A stretch of 64,000 bases of DNA from Brevibacillus parabrevis (GCF_003710905.1 NZ_RHHV01000005.1:372001-436000); one strand, 5' to 3'. Positions 52,243-62,068 are shown, counted from the stretch's first letter. A program made the numbers and translations. The notes: generated from the letters alone by a model not told the origin.

Positions 52243-53115
52243 ATGGACTTTACTTCAATGACAGAGCTGCTCGCTCTCTGTGAATCGACCAACAGGAGCA
52301 TAGCAGAAGTGATGGTGGCCCGCGAGAGCGCGAAAAGCGGGCGGTCGGAGCAGGAGATTGTGGAAACGATGAAGCTGCGGCTCGTCCGGATGAAAGAGGC
52401 GATCGATCAGGGAGTGTCCGATCAGTCCCTCGCCCCAAGCGGCATCTCGGGCGGCGATGCCTACAAGCTGGAGCGCTACCTGGAAAAAGGGGAGCAGCTG
52501 ACAGGGCCGATTGTCGGGGATGCGATGAAGTTCGCTTTTGCCACCTCGGAAATGAACGCCCGCATGGGAATCATCGTCGCGACGCCAACAGCGGGCTCGG
52601 CAGGAATCTTGCCCGGCTGCCTGTTTTCGCTGCACGAAAATCAAAAATATACGTTTGAGCATCTGGTGATGGGGCTGTTCACGGCAAGCGCCATCGGCTA
52701 TGTGATCGCCAACCGCGCGTTTATTTCGGGTGCTGCGGGAGGCTGCCAGGCAGAAGTTGGATCTGCAACAGCGATGGCTGCTGCCGCGCTCGTCGAGATC
52801 AAGCAAGGGACGCCGCGCCAGGCGGTTCATGCGGCTGCCATCGCCTTGAAATCGTTGCTCGGGCTTGTCTGCGATCCGGTTGCAGGCTTGGTGGAAGTGC
52901 CGTGCATCAAGCGCAACGTGATCGGTTCTTCCATCGCCTTTTCCGCAGCCGATATCGCGCTGGCTGGCATCGAAAGCCAGATTCCGTGCGATGAAGTGAT
53001 CGGAGCGATGTACGAGATCGGAAAAAAAATGCCCCGCGCCTACCGCGAGACGGCTCTCGGCGGACTTGCCGTGACGCCAACCGGAGAGGCGGTCAAAGAG
53101 AGAATCATGAAATGA
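52243..53115 (+). CDS. sdaAA: L-serine dehydratase alpha subunit
   Basis: 290 residues, normal length. It carries the oxygen-sensitive [4Fe-4S] cluster; cysteines in AAGGCQAEVG, LVCDPVAG and VEVPCIKRN fit the ligands. GGGGGAG precedes the ATG, which comes one base after the sdaAB stop. Within a glycine-induced operon it drains serine formed by GlyA to pyruvate, allowing glycine to be used as a carbon and nitrogen source. Confidence 0.95.
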   Translation: MDFTSMTELLALCESTNRSIAEVMVARESAKSGRSEQEIVETMKLRLVRMKEAIDQGVSDQSLAPSGISGGDAYKLERYLEKGEQLTGPIVGDAMKFAFATSEMNARMGIIVATPTAGSAGILPGCLFSLHENQKYTFEHLVMGLFTASAIGYVIANRAFISGAAGGCQAEVGSATAMAAAALVEIKQGTPRQAVHAAAIALKSLLGLVCDPVAGLVEVPCIKRNVIGSSIAFSAADIALAGIESQIPCDEVIGAMYEIGKKMPRAYRETALGGLAVTPTGEAVKERIMK

Positions 53116-53135
53116 AGACGAAGGGATGAGGCTGG

Positions 53136-54251
53136 ATGCAAGCTCAAGCTTTGAAACGAACGCCGCTCTACCCGCTCTACGCCCAGCACGGCGCCAAGGT
53201 AATCGACTTTGGCGGCTGGGAGTTGCCTGTGCAGTTCAGCAGTATTATCGAAGAGCATCACACGGTACGGACGAAGGCAGGACTGTTCGATGTGTCCCAT
53301 ATGGGTGAGGTCATGATTGAAGGCCCTGACGCCAGCGCGTTTGTCCAGTCGCTGATTACGAACGACGTGACGACGCTGCAAACGAATCAGGCGCTGTACG
53401 CGGCGATGTGCTACCCGGATGGCGGCACAGTGGACGATCTGCTTGTCTACAAGCAGGGCGAGCAAAAATTTTTGCTGGTGATCAACGCGTCCAACATCGA
53501 CAAAGACGTAGACTGGATCGTCTCGCATGCCAAAGGCGAGGTCACGGTCGAAAATGTGAGCGAGGCGACGGCTCAACTGGCGATTCAAGGCCCGCTTGCC
53601 GAGCAGGTGCTGCAACGGTTGACCGCAACTGACCTGTCGCAAATCCGCTATTTCTGGTTCCAGCAAGACGTGGATGTCGCGGGCATCAAGGCGCTCGTAT
53701 CGCGCACAGGCTACACCGGAGAAGACGGCTTCGAGCTGTACGTGTCTGCGGCAGATGCGCCTTCTCTCTGGGAAAAAATTTTGGCGGAGGGCAAAGCAGA
53801 CGGCGTGCTGCCGTGCGGACTGGGCGCGCGGGACACGCTGCGTTTTGAAGCAAGACTGCCTCTGTACGGGCAAGAGCTGGGGGCCGACATCACGCCGCTT
53901 GAAGCCGGGATCGGCTTTGCCGTGAAGCTGCAAAAGGAACAGGACTTCATCGGCAAAGAGGCGCTGCAAAAGCAAAAAGCAGCAGGCGTGCCGCGCAAGC
54001 TCGTCGGCGTCGAACTGATCGGCAGAGGGATTCCGCGCACAGGCTATCCTGTGTTTGCGCAAGAAGCAGGGGAGCAGGATGAGCCGATCGGCTACATCAC
54101 CTCTGGCACGCAATCCCCGACATTGAAGAAAAACTTGGGGCTGGCGCTGATCCGCGCAGAGTACGCGGCTGTAGACACGCCGCTTGCTGTGGAGATTCGC
54201 GGAAAGCGGGTCGAGGCGGTAACGGTCAAATCCCCTTTTTACAAGCGCTAA
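53136..54251 (+). CDS. gcvT: Glycine cleavage system T protein (aminomethyltransferase)
   Basis: 371 residues. N-terminal folate-binding fold with [25 protein letters not shown] read in two parts, [11 protein letters not shown] and the C-terminal barrel ending [19 protein letters not shown]. It takes the aminomethyl group from the lipoyl arm of GcvH and gives 5,10-methylene-THF and ammonia. Starts at ATG with a weak GGATGAGG-type site. Lies 20 bp after sdaAA in the riboswitch 2 operon. Confidence 0.96.
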   Translation: MQAQALKRTPLYPLYAQHGAKVIDFGGWELPVQFSSIIEEHHTVRTKAGLFDVSHMGEVMIEGPDASAFVQSLITNDVTTLQTNQALYAAMCYPDGGTVDDLLVYKQGEQKFLLVINASNIDKDVDWIVSHAKGEVTVENVSEATAQLAIQGPLAEQVLQRLTATDLSQIRYFWFQQDVDVAGIKALVSRTGYTGEDGFELYVSAADAPSLWEKILAEGKADGVLPCGLGARDTLRFEARLPLYGQELGADITPLEAGIGFAVKLQKEQDFIGKEALQKQKAAGVPRKLVGVELIGRGIPRTGYPVFAQEAGEQDEPIGYITSGTQSPTLKKNLGLALIRAEYAAVDTPLAVEIRGKRVEAVTVKSPFYKR

Positions 54252-54304
54252 AAAATCAGGAAACGGATGAATCCGAATACGAACGAGTCAAAGGAGATCA
54301 GGAC

Positions 54305-54694
54305 ATGAGCAAAGTCGTCAAAGGTTGGTTGTACAGCAGGGAACACGAATGGGTCGAGGTGCTGAGCGAAACGAGAGTGCGCGTGGGAATCACCGATTTT
54401 GCGCAAAACCAGCTCGGGGATCTCGTATTTGTAGAGCTGCCGCAAGTGGGTGCCGAAGTTGTCGCGAATCAAAGCATGGGCTCGGTCGAGTCGGTCAAAG
54501 CGGTATCGGACCTGTTTTCGCCAGTGAGCGGCAAAGTGGTGGAAGTGAACAGCGAGCTGGAAGACAGCCCGGAAGTCATCAACAGCGATGCGTACAGCGG
54601 CGGCTGGATGATCGTCGTGGAAATCAGCAATCCGGATGAACTGTCCGAGCTGCTTTCTGCGGAACAATATGCAGATTTTGTCTTGGAGGGATAA
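54305..54694 (+). CDS. gcvH: Glycine cleavage system H protein
   Basis: 129 residues. The lipoyl-carrying lysine is K65 in SVESVKAVSD; the surrounding hairpin and the SREHEWV start are typical. It shuttles the aminomethyl group among P, T and L proteins. AAAGGAGATCAGG precedes the ATG; its stop is two bases before the GTG of gcvPA. Lipoate for this protein can be made by lipA at the end of the same operon. Confidence 0.97.
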   Translation: MSKVVKGWLYSREHEWVEVLSETRVRVGITDFAQNQLGDLVFVELPQVGAEVVANQSMGSVESVKAVSDLFSPVSGKVVEVNSELEDSPEVINSDAYSGGWMIVVEISNPDELSELLSAEQYADFVLEG

Positions 54695-54696
54695 GT

Positions 54697-56052
54697 GTGA
54701 ACTATCGATACTTGCCAATGACAACGGAAGACAAGCAAGAGATGCTGTCGTTTCTCGGTCTGTCTAGCGTAGAGGAACTGTTTGCGGACATCCCGGAAGC
54801 GATCCGCTTTCAAGGCAGTCTGCAAATCCCGATTGCGCTGTCCGAGCCGGAAACTGTGCGGCATTTTACCAAGCTGGCGAGACAAAATGTCGACAGCAGC
54901 GAATACGCCTATTTTCTCGGAGCGGGCATCTACGACCATTACATTCCCAGCACCGTGAACCACGTGATTTCCCGTTCGGAGTTTTACACGGCTTACACGC
55001 CGTACCAGCCGGAAATCAGTCAGGGAGAGCTTCAGGCGATTTTTGAATTTCAGACGATGATTTGCGAGCTGACCGGGATGGAAGTAGCGAACTCGTCGAT
55101 GTACGACGGGCCGACGGCGTTGGCGGAAGCGGCGAATCTGGCTGTCGGCGGCGTTGCCGGAAAAAATGTCATCGTGTCGAAAGCGGTACATCCGGAAGCG
55201 CGTGAAATTCTCGGGGTCAATGCCAAGGCTCAAGGCTATGAAGTGATCGAGATTGGCTGCAAGGGCGGCGTGACCGACCTGGAAGCGTTGGAGCAAGCGG
55301 TAAACGAACAGACGGCAGCGGTCATGGTGCAGTACCCGAACTTTTTCGGGGCAGTCGAAGATTTGGCTTCGCTTGAGAAAATCGCGCATCAGCACAAGTC
55401 GCTGTTTGTCGTCAGTGCCAACCCGCTGGCCCTCGGTGTGTTGCAGCCGCCGGGAGCGTACAACGCCGATATCGTCGTCGGCGAAGCGCAGCCTTTTGGC
55501 ATCCCGATGCAGCTTGGCGGGCCATCTTGCGGTTATTTTGCCGTCAAGGAAAAGCTCATGCGCAAAATCCCGGGAAGAATCGTCGGCCAGACCGTTGACC
55601 AGGAAGGACGCCGCGGATTCGTGCTTACGCTGCAAGCGCGCGAGCAGCACATTCGCCGGGAGAAGGCGACGTCCAATATTTGCTCGAACCAGGCGCTGAA
55701 CGCTCTGGCTGCCTCTGTCGCCATGACCGCCCTCGGCAAACGCGGCGTGCAGGAAATGGCCCGGCTGAACGTGCAAAAGACCCAGTATGCGCTGCGCGAG
55801 CTGGCGAAGCTGGACAATTGCCAGCTCGTTTACCACAGCCCTGTTTTCAACGAATTTGTGCTCAAGGTGCCGAAAAGCGTAGGCGAAGTCAACCGCGAGC
55901 TGTTGAGGAAAAAGATCGTCGGGGGCTACGACCTCGGGCGGGATTATCCTGAGCTGGCCAACCACATGCTTTTGGCTGTGACGGAAGCACGCACGAAAGA
56001 AGAGATCGACGCACTTGTCCAAGGATTGGGGGAGATTGGCCGTGCAAACTAA
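54697..56052 (+). CDS. gcvPA: Glycine dehydrogenase (decarboxylating) subunit 1
   Basis: 451 residues, the N-terminal half of P protein as a separate subunit, as usual in Bacilli. Starts at GTG with GGAGGG upstream: [20 protein letters not shown]. Conserved segments include [22 protein letters not shown] and [10 protein letters not shown]. With GcvPB it decarboxylates glycine and loads the aminomethyl group on GcvH. It overlaps gcvPB by 11 bp. Confidence 0.96.
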   Translation: MNYRYLPMTTEDKQEMLSFLGLSSVEELFADIPEAIRFQGSLQIPIALSEPETVRHFTKLARQNVDSSEYAYFLGAGIYDHYIPSTVNHVISRSEFYTAYTPYQPEISQGELQAIFEFQTMICELTGMEVANSSMYDGPTALAEAANLAVGGVAGKNVIVSKAVHPEAREILGVNAKAQGYEVIEIGCKGGVTDLEALEQAVNEQTAAVMVQYPNFFGAVEDLASLEKIAHQHKSLFVVSANPLALGVLQPPGAYNADIVVGEAQPFGIPMQLGGPSCGYFAVKEKLMRKIPGRIVGQTVDQEGRRGFVLTLQAREQHIRREKATSNICSNQALNALAASVAMTALGKRGVQEMARLNVQKTQYALRELAKLDNCQLVYHSPVFNEFVLKVPKSVGEVNRELLRKKIVGGYDLGRDYPELANHMLLAVTEARTKEEIDALVQGLGEIGRAN

Positions 56053-57562
56053 CAAGGAAAAAGAGCTGATTTTCGAAATGAGCAAGCCGGGTCGCGTCGC
56101 TTACAGCCTGCCTGAGAGCGATGTGCCAGAGGTGGAGCTGGACGCAGTTTTCCCCGCACAGTATTTGCGCAAGCAGCCTGCGGAGCTGCCGGAAGTTTCC
56201 GAGCTGGACTTGATGCGTCACTACACCGGGCTGTCCAACCGCAACCACGGGATCGACTCCGGCTTTTATCCGCTCGGTTCATGCACGATGAAGTACAATC
56301 CGAAAATCAATGAAGATGTCGTTCGCTACCCCGGCTTTGCCAAAATTCATCCGTACCAGGCGGAGGAAACGATGCAGGGCGCATTGCGGGTATTGTACGA
56401 CCTGCAAGCGGAGCTTTCGGAAATTACCGGGATGGATGCGGTCAGCTTGCAGCCTGCGGCGGGAGCACAGGGCGAATGGGCGGCGCTGATGATGATTCGC
56501 GCTTACCACGAGAGCCGCGGGGAAAAACGGACGAAAGTGATCGTGCCTGACACGGCGCACGGGACGAATCCGGCGAGCGCGGCAGTCGCTGGCTTGGAGA
56601 CGGTCACGATTTCTTCTGATGAACAGGGAAACGTCAATCTGGAGGAGCTGCGCAAAGTCGTGGGAGCAGACACGGCTGCACTGATGCTGACGAATCCGAG
56701 CACGCTCGGCTTGTTTGAGGAAAGCATCCAGGAGATTGCCGAGATCGTCCACGAGGCGGGCGGCTTGCTGTACTACGATGGAGCGAATGCGAACGCGATC
56801 ATGGGCATCGCTCGCCCGGGAGACATGGGCTTTGACGTGGTGCATCTGAACTTGCACAAGACGTTTACCGGGCCGCATGGCGGCGGCGGTCCAGGCGCTG
56901 GCCCAATCGGCTGCAAAAAAGAGCTGGTGCCGTTTTTGCCGCGTCCGCAGGTGGTCAAGGAGGGCGACACGTATCGCCTCGACTACGATATTCCGCAATC
57001 GATCGGACGGGTCAAAGCGTTTTACGGCAACTTCGGGATTTTGCTGCGCTCGTTCGTCTACATTCGCGCCAACGGGCCGGAAGGGTTGCTGCGCGTCTCC
57101 CAGGAAGCCGTGTTGAATGCGAACTACATGATGCGCAAGCTGGCGCCGTACTACGATCTTCCTTACGACCGCATTTGCAAGCATGAATTTGTCCTGTCCG
57201 GGCGCAAACAAAAGAAATTGGGCGTGCGCACGCTGGACATTGCCAAACGTCTGCTTGATTTCGGCTATCACCCGCCGACGATTTACTTCCCGCTGATCGT
57301 GGATGAGTGCATGATGATCGAGCCGACCGAGACGGAGTCGAAAGAGACGCTGGATCAGTTCATCGACGCCATGATTGCGATTGCGAAAGAAGTGGAGGAA
57401 AATCCGACGATTGTGCAGGAAGCTCCGCACACGACGATTGTCTCGCGTCTGGATGAGGTGACGGCGGCGCGCAAGCCCGTATTGCGCTATCGGAAGCCGG
57501 CAGAGGAAAACGCTGTGCGGAAAGCAGAGGGGAGCCAAGCCAATGAAGGTGCCCTCGTCTGA
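56042..57562 (+). CDS. gcvPB: Glycine dehydrogenase (decarboxylating) subunit 2
   Basis: 506 residues, the PLP-bearing half of P protein. PLP lysine lies in [28 protein letters not shown] and [10 protein letters not shown] are conserved. The GTG at 56042 has GGGGGAG six to seven bases upstream and overlaps the end of gcvPA, giving the usual start [14 protein letters not shown]. It overlaps lipA by 20 bp. Cytoplasmic PLP enzyme. Confidence 0.96.
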   Translation: MQTNKEKELIFEMSKPGRVAYSLPESDVPEVELDAVFPAQYLRKQPAELPEVSELDLMRHYTGLSNRNHGIDSGFYPLGSCTMKYNPKINEDVVRYPGFAKIHPYQAEETMQGALRVLYDLQAELSEITGMDAVSLQPAAGAQGEWAALMMIRAYHESRGEKRTKVIVPDTAHGTNPASAAVAGLETVTISSDEQGNVNLEELRKVVGADTAALMLTNPSTLGLFEESIQEIAEIVHEAGGLLYYDGANANAIMGIARPGDMGFDVVHLNLHKTFTGPHGGGGPGAGPIGCKKELVPFLPRPQVVKEGDTYRLDYDIPQSIGRVKAFYGNFGILLRSFVYIRANGPEGLLRVSQEAVLNANYMMRKLAPYYDLPYDRICKHEFVLSGRKQKKLGVRTLDIAKRLLDFGYHPPTIYFPLIVDECMMIEPTETESKETLDQFIDAMIAIAKEVEENPTIVQEAPHTTIVSRLDEVTAARKPVLRYRKPAEENAVRKAEGSQANEGALV

Positions 57563-58421
57563 GCGAAAACCGGAATGGCTGAAAATCAAGCTGCATACGA
57601 ATGAGCAGATGAAAGAGCTGAAAGCGATCATGCGCGGCGGCAACCTGCACACCGTATGCGAGGAAGCGAAATGCCCGAACATCTACGAATGCTGGAGCAA
57701 CCGCACGGCAACGTTCATGATTTTGGGCAGCATCTGCACGCGCGCCTGCCGCTTTTGCGCCGTGAAAACGGGCCTGCCAACCGAGCTTGACCAGGAAGAG
57801 CCGCAAAAGGTAGCGATTGCGACAGCGAAAATGGGCCTGAAGCATGTGGTCGTCACCTCGGTTGCGCGCGATGATCTGCGCGACGGCGGAGCTTCGATTT
57901 TCGCGGAGACGATCCGGGCGATTCGCGAGCGCAATCCGCTGACAGGCATCGAAGTATTGATTCCCGACTTCGGCGGATCGGAGGAGGCGCTGGCGACGGT
58001 CTTGGCCGAGAAGCCGGACATATTGAACCACAACATCGAGACAGTCGAGCGCCTGTCGGATCGGGTGCGGGCGAGAGCGAAATATCCGCGTTCCTTGACG
58101 CTTTTGCAAAATGCGAAAAAGCTTCGGCCCGGGCAGAAAACAAAGTCCAGCATCATGCTTGGCGTAGGGGAAACGGACGAGGAAATCGTGCAGACGATGC
58201 ACGACTTGCGCGCCGTCAACTGCGATATTATGACGCTCGGGCAGTATTTGCAGCCGACGAAAAAGCATTTGCCCGTCCTGAAATACTACACGCCGGATGA
58301 GTTTCGCGAATTTAAGGAACTGGGAATGCAGCTGGGCTTTGCCCATGTGGAATCAGGGCCGCTCGTCCGCAGCTCCTACCATGCGCATGAGCAGGTGGCG
58401 CAAGCGACGATTGCCAAATAA
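57543..58421 (+). CDS. lipA: Lipoyl synthase
   Basis: 292 residues, radical SAM. Both cluster motifs are intact: auxiliary cluster [12 protein letters not shown] and radical-[11 protein letters not shown]. It inserts two sulfurs into octanoyl-GcvH. In Bacilli GcvH is the protein on which lipoate is assembled before transfer to other complexes, so placing lipA at the end of the gcv operon ties supply to demand. Starts at ATG inside the gcvPB end, with GAGGGGAG upstream. Confidence 0.96.
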   Translation: MKVPSSERKPEWLKIKLHTNEQMKELKAIMRGGNLHTVCEEAKCPNIYECWSNRTATFMILGSICTRACRFCAVKTGLPTELDQEEPQKVAIATAKMGLKHVVVTSVARDDLRDGGASIFAETIRAIRERNPLTGIEVLIPDFGGSEEALATVLAEKPDILNHNIETVERLSDRVRARAKYPRSLTLLQNAKKLRPGQKTKSSIMLGVGETDEEIVQTMHDLRAVNCDIMTLGQYLQPTKKHLPVLKYYTPDEFREFKELGMQLGFAHVESGPLVRSSYHAHEQVAQATIAK

Positions 58422-58427
58422 ACGCGA

Positions 58428-58489
58428 CTCCCGCGCCTGTTGCTTTGACAGGGCGGGAGCTTGCTTGTTTGTTTGTTTGTTTGTTTGTC
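58428..58489 (+). terminator. Terminator with TTTG repeat instead of a pure T tract
   Basis: CTCCCGCGCCTGT / ACAGGGCGGGAG stem with eight-base loop, then CTTGCTTG followed by five TTTG units (58469-58488). T-rich enough to work as a terminator tail. Confidence 0.75.
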
Positions 58490-58583
58490 CATGCCATGAA
58501 AGCTGATCGCAGGTTTTCCAACGGTTTTGGACAGTCTATGTCTATGAAGAGGGAAAAGCATCCAGAATGGGAGGAACATACAT

Positions 58584-59459
58584 ATGAACCACGAGCCTGC
58601 AAAAAATGAGAACCGCGCCGTCCTCTTGATTTCTTGCCCGGAGAGATTGGGCATCATCTCTGCCGTTTCCAATCTGCTGCTCAGCTACAAAGCGAACATC
58701 GTTCAGTTCGACCAACACACGACAGACCCGCGCGACGGGATGTTTTTCATGCGCATTTTGTTTGACCTCGACTCTCTGCCAACGGCATTTTCACAGTTGG
58801 AGCAGGACTTGGCCAAAATGGCCGAGGATTACCCGATGGACTGGCGGCTCAGCAAGGAAAGCCAAAGAAAGCGCATGGCGATTTTCGTCTCCAAAATGGA
58901 TCATTGCCTTGTCGAGCTGCTCTGGCGAGTCAAATCGCAGGAAATTCTCGTCGATATTCCTATGGTCATCAGCAATCATCCGGATGCGAAAGAGACGGTG
59001 GAAGCGTACGGCATTCCGTTCCATCACATATCGCTTGCGACCCAGAGCAAGGAAGAGGCAGAGCGCAAGGCGCTTGAGCTGTTGCAGGGCAATGTCGACT
59101 TCATCGTTTTGGCCCGGTACATGCAGATTTTGTCTCCGCGCTTTATTACCCATTTTCCCAATCAGATTATCAACATTCACCATTCCTTCCTGCCCGCCTT
59201 TATCGGGGCGAATCCGTACAAGCGCGCCTTCATGCGCGGGGTGAAGCTGATCGGGGCAACGGCGCACTACGTCACGAACGATCTGGATGAAGGCCCGATC
59301 ATCGAACAAGACGTGATTCGCGTCAACCATCGCTATACGGAAGAAGATTTGAAAGTGGCAGGCCGCCACGTCGAGCGAAACGTTTTGGCCCAGGCGATCT
59401 CCTGGCACGTGGAGGACAAAGTCATCGTGTACGGCAACAAGACGATCGTGTTTGCCTAA
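58584..59459 (+). CDS. purU: Formyltetrahydrofolate deformylase
   Basis: 291 residues: N-terminal ACT domain (~12-90; LLISCPERLGIISAVSNLLL) and C-terminal formyltransferase-fold hydrolase with NIHHSFLPAFIGANPY and the aspartate in VTNDLDEGPIIEQD. It releases formate and free THF from 10-formyl-THF, balancing the one-carbon pool. In Escherichia coli purU loss impairs growth by blocking glycine cleavage; a link with the adjacent gcv operon is therefore meaningful. GGGAGGAAC precedes the ATG. Confidence 0.95.
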   Translation: MNHEPAKNENRAVLLISCPERLGIISAVSNLLLSYKANIVQFDQHTTDPRDGMFFMRILFDLDSLPTAFSQLEQDLAKMAEDYPMDWRLSKESQRKRMAIFVSKMDHCLVELLWRVKSQEILVDIPMVISNHPDAKETVEAYGIPFHHISLATQSKEEAERKALELLQGNVDFIVLARYMQILSPRFITHFPNQIINIHHSFLPAFIGANPYKRAFMRGVKLIGATAHYVTNDLDEGPIIEQDVIRVNHRYTEEDLKVAGRHVERNVLAQAISWHVEDKVIVYGNKTIVFA

Positions 59460-59580
59460 AAAATATTTGCTTATTTTTCAGGCTTTGTTACGCTTGCCCT
59501 ATCGAAAAATGAAAGGGTGACCGAAAGCCGATGATCTCCTAATCCGATTTCCAGGAAAAACTCGTATGAAAATGACGAAT

Positions 59581-59697
59581 TTTTTTGGACAGGATAGGTG
59601 TTGGCTTTTGCTCGTAATGATAGGGCATTTGACTTTTTCTCTGGGAAAAGTGTGCCTGTTTATTTGCGCGTGGAATTTTCGCCTCCTGTCCAAAAAA
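59581..59697. repeat. 13-bp inverted repeats flanking ~91 bp
   Basis: TTTTTTGGACAGG (59581-59593) and CCTGTCCAAAAAA (59685-59697) are perfect inverted copies. The T run precedes rather than follows the stem, so it is not a normal terminator on either strand. It may be a miniature mobile element or a remnant. No clear target duplication. Confidence 0.55.
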
Positions 59698-59716
59698 TGG
59701 ATGAGGGGGCTTTTTT

Positions 59717-59830
59717 ATGTTGCGCAAAGGTCATCTGCCAGCTGTGCTTGGCGTTTTGATGGTGAATATTTTTATTGTGATGGTGGGAGTTGGCTTGATT
59801 ATTCCGCCGCGGTGGCAAGAAACCTTTTGA
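59717..59830 (+). pseudogene. Remnant: N-terminus of an MFS transporter
   Basis: ATG with GAGGGGG upstream opens 37 codons. MLRKGHLPAVLGVLMVNIFI and VMVGVGLIIPPRWQETF match the start and first membrane helix of 12-helix drug-efflux MFS proteins, in which VGLIIP is followed by about 360 more residues. Here the sequence leaves the pattern after IIP and stops. The rest of the gene is missing. It lies right after the 13-bp inverted repeat. Confidence 0.65.
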
Positions 59831-59930
59831 AATGGCAAAAGGTTGTGGAAAATCGTGGTCATTTTAACTAAGATGAAAGGAAAAGACGAATATTGAATCC
59901 CGCTTTTTGGAAAAAGGAGTCCGATGGCAC

Positions 59931-61637
59931 ATGGCTAACTGGGAAACAAAAAAAGTATCCGAAATCGTTACGCGTATCCACGACAACACCCTGGTATTGC
60001 CTGTCATCCAGCGCAGGCTCGTCTGGGAAGAAGAGAAAATGGAATTGCTGTTTGACACGTTGCTTAAGGGAAACTCGTTCGGCGGGATTATGGCGATCGA
60101 GGAAGAAGAGGGCAACAAGCCGCTCTTTGCCTATAGACATTTTACGAAGGACGGTCAGGCCATCAGTTCGATCTACGATGAAACCAATTCAAAGGATCAC
60201 CTGTTCATCATCGACGGTCAGCAAAGACTCCAATCGTTTTACCTCGGATTGCTGGGAAGCTTTAACGGAAAAATTTTGTATTTCGACTTGTTTAGCGACT
60301 TTAAAAATCTCGTATTTTACTTCAAGTTCGAAAAAGACAGCGACAAGCTGCCCAAGCAGGCGACGGATAAAGAAGAGTGCGAATTGAAGACGTACAAGTG
60401 GTATTCGGTCAGCAAACTGTACCGCTCCTTGAAACAGACAAACGACGAGGATCAAGTAGCGGATGAAATCATCCAGAACTTTGCGATCACGGAAGCGCTT
60501 GAGAAGGACTACGTTCGCAAAAACATCGCCCGCTTTTACCGCAGCATTTTTAATAACGAAAGCATTGGCCTCTCGAAAGTGCGCATCAACCGTTCGCTGA
60601 ACGAAAACTCCAATCGCCAGCGGATCGTCGAGTTGTTCAGAAGGCTGAACGACGGCGGGACAAAGCTGTCTTCCTTTGATTTGGTGGCGTCGATCCTGAA
60701 AGGGTTCGAGTGGAAAATGGAAGAATTTCTGGAGTCCACGCTGAAAGATTATCAGGACATCGGATTGACGCAAGAAGTTTTGATCAAGCTCGTCTTTTTG
60801 CTGAACGACAATCACAAAAAGGAAATGACCGATATCGAGGAAGCAGACGCGACATTCGCCATCGAAAATCGGGCGCGCATCCTTGAAACGTTAAAATCGT
60901 TGCGGAAGTTTTTGCAGTCCGCCAAGCTGCTCAACTACTACCGGGAAGGGAACCGTTCCTTTATCCCGCTCTACTTCATCGCGTATCATATTTTTCACAA
61001 AACGGATGTGCCGACGGACAGGCTGGAAAATCTGTTCGATACATTCGATACGAGCAACGAGGACTTCGCAAGTATTTATGAATGGATGTACTGGTCGCTG
61101 CTGAACGGGGTATTCAGCCGAGGCTCCGGATGGATTCCGTATAAAACGGGGATTCGAAAAATATTGGAGGAAATGAAGCAGCACAAAAATGCGCCTTTTC
61201 CGACGCAGCGCCTGTTTTCCATCTACACCAGCCACCCGCTCTGGTTTACGCGGAATCTCGATACATCCAGCATCAGCAACCAGTTTGACAGCAACTTTTT
61301 GTTCTATTTGATCTACGACCGTGAACCTGTCACAAGAAAACAGGACATGGACCACATCCACCCGTACTCGATTCTTGTGAGCAAAGGGTATTCGCTGGAC
61401 CAGGTCAACAGCGTCTTCAACTATCAGCTCCTCGATTACGGCACAAACCGCGGAGTGAAAAACGCGAAGCCGTTGAAGGAATGGATTGACAATCATGTCA
61501 CGAACAAAACGTTTTACATCAACCAGCATCTGATTCCAAGAGATGAGCAAACGTGGGATGCGGATCAGTTTCTCCGGTTTTACGAGCAGCGTGCTCAGTT
61601 GATTCAGGGGAAGCTTCATCCGATGTTGTATATTTAG
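59931..61637 (+). CDS. DUF262 / HNH-type protein, probable defence nuclease
   Basis: 568 residues. The N-terminal DUF262 (ParB/sulfiredoxin-like) domain has the diagnostic LVLPVIQRRLVWEEEK and HLFIIDGQQRLQSFYL. The middle is helical. The C-terminus has an HNH-like motif: DMDHIHPYSIL, then FNYQLLDYGTNRGVKNAKP, as in GmrSD, BrxU and related DUF262-DUF1524 proteins. These use nucleotide hydrolysis and DNA cleavage, often against modified phage DNA. ATG 59931 follows AAGGAG with 11-base spacing. It stands alone between a decayed MFS gene and a terminator, consistent with acquisition as a single-gene system. The defence role is inferred. Confidence 0.85.
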   Translation: MANWETKKVSEIVTRIHDNTLVLPVIQRRLVWEEEKMELLFDTLLKGNSFGGIMAIEEEEGNKPLFAYRHFTKDGQAISSIYDETNSKDHLFIIDGQQRLQSFYLGLLGSFNGKILYFDLFSDFKNLVFYFKFEKDSDKLPKQATDKEECELKTYKWYSVSKLYRSLKQTNDEDQVADEIIQNFAITEALEKDYVRKNIARFYRSIFNNESIGLSKVRINRSLNENSNRQRIVELFRRLNDGGTKLSSFDLVASILKGFEWKMEEFLESTLKDYQDIGLTQEVLIKLVFLLNDNHKKEMTDIEEADATFAIENRARILETLKSLRKFLQSAKLLNYYREGNRSFIPLYFIAYHIFHKTDVPTDRLENLFDTFDTSNEDFASIYEWMYWSLLNGVFSRGSGWIPYKTGIRKILEEMKQHKNAPFPTQRLFSIYTSHPLWFTRNLDTSSISNQFDSNFLFYLIYDREPVTRKQDMDHIHPYSILVSKGYSLDQVNSVFNYQLLDYGTNRGVKNAKPLKEWIDNHVTNKTFYINQHLIPRDEQTWDADQFLRFYEQRAQLIQGKLHPMLYI

Positions 61638-61655
61638 GTTGGGGCAGAAGAGTAA

Positions 61656-61693
61656 GGGCATCCACAGGCTGGTTTGGTGTGGGTGCCTTTTTT
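61656..61693 (+). terminator. Rho-independent terminator after the DUF262 gene
   Basis: GGCATCCACA / TGTGGGTGCC stem followed by six T residues. Confidence 0.9.
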
Positions 61694-61796
61694 GGTGCGT
61701 TGGGGGGATCGGTGCTGTAGTGGAGGGAGGAAACAGGAGAAATTGCTTTAGGGCACCTGGACTCTTGCGGGGAAGCATGGACTGGTCCGCCTATGG

Positions 61797-61876
61797 CAAA
61801 AAAGGAAAACCGCGTCAAAAGCAGCGTGCTCGAAGAAGCGTAATCACGTGCTGCTGAAAAGCCGGTTTCCTTTTTC
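61797..61876. other. Long nested hairpin in a gene-free interval
   Basis: AAAGGAAAACCG (61801-61812) pairs with CGGTTTCCTTT, and inside it AGCAGCGTG pairs with CACGTGCTGCT. An A run precedes and a T run follows, so it could stop transcription both ways. The remaining bases from 61700 to 62060 contain no convincing gene. Confidence 0.6.
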
Positions 61877-62068
61877 TCCTCCAGTTGGGTGGGAGTCCGA
61901 AAGTTCTGCCGCTTGTTTTTTCTGTTTCCTCGACCAACGTTAGCTTGATCCGATACTGCGTTCCTGAGCGAGTTTTGGTAAATCATACGCTGGAAGATGA
62001 TTCCGAAAATAGAGGCTAACGTGTAAAATTGAAAGAGCATGGGAAAATATGAAAGTCGAGGGAATTAC

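Noticed and set aside
54469..56085. 538-codon minus-strand frame across gcvPA
   Set aside because: Shadow of gcvH and gcvPA; no promoter, ribosome site or recognisable domain.
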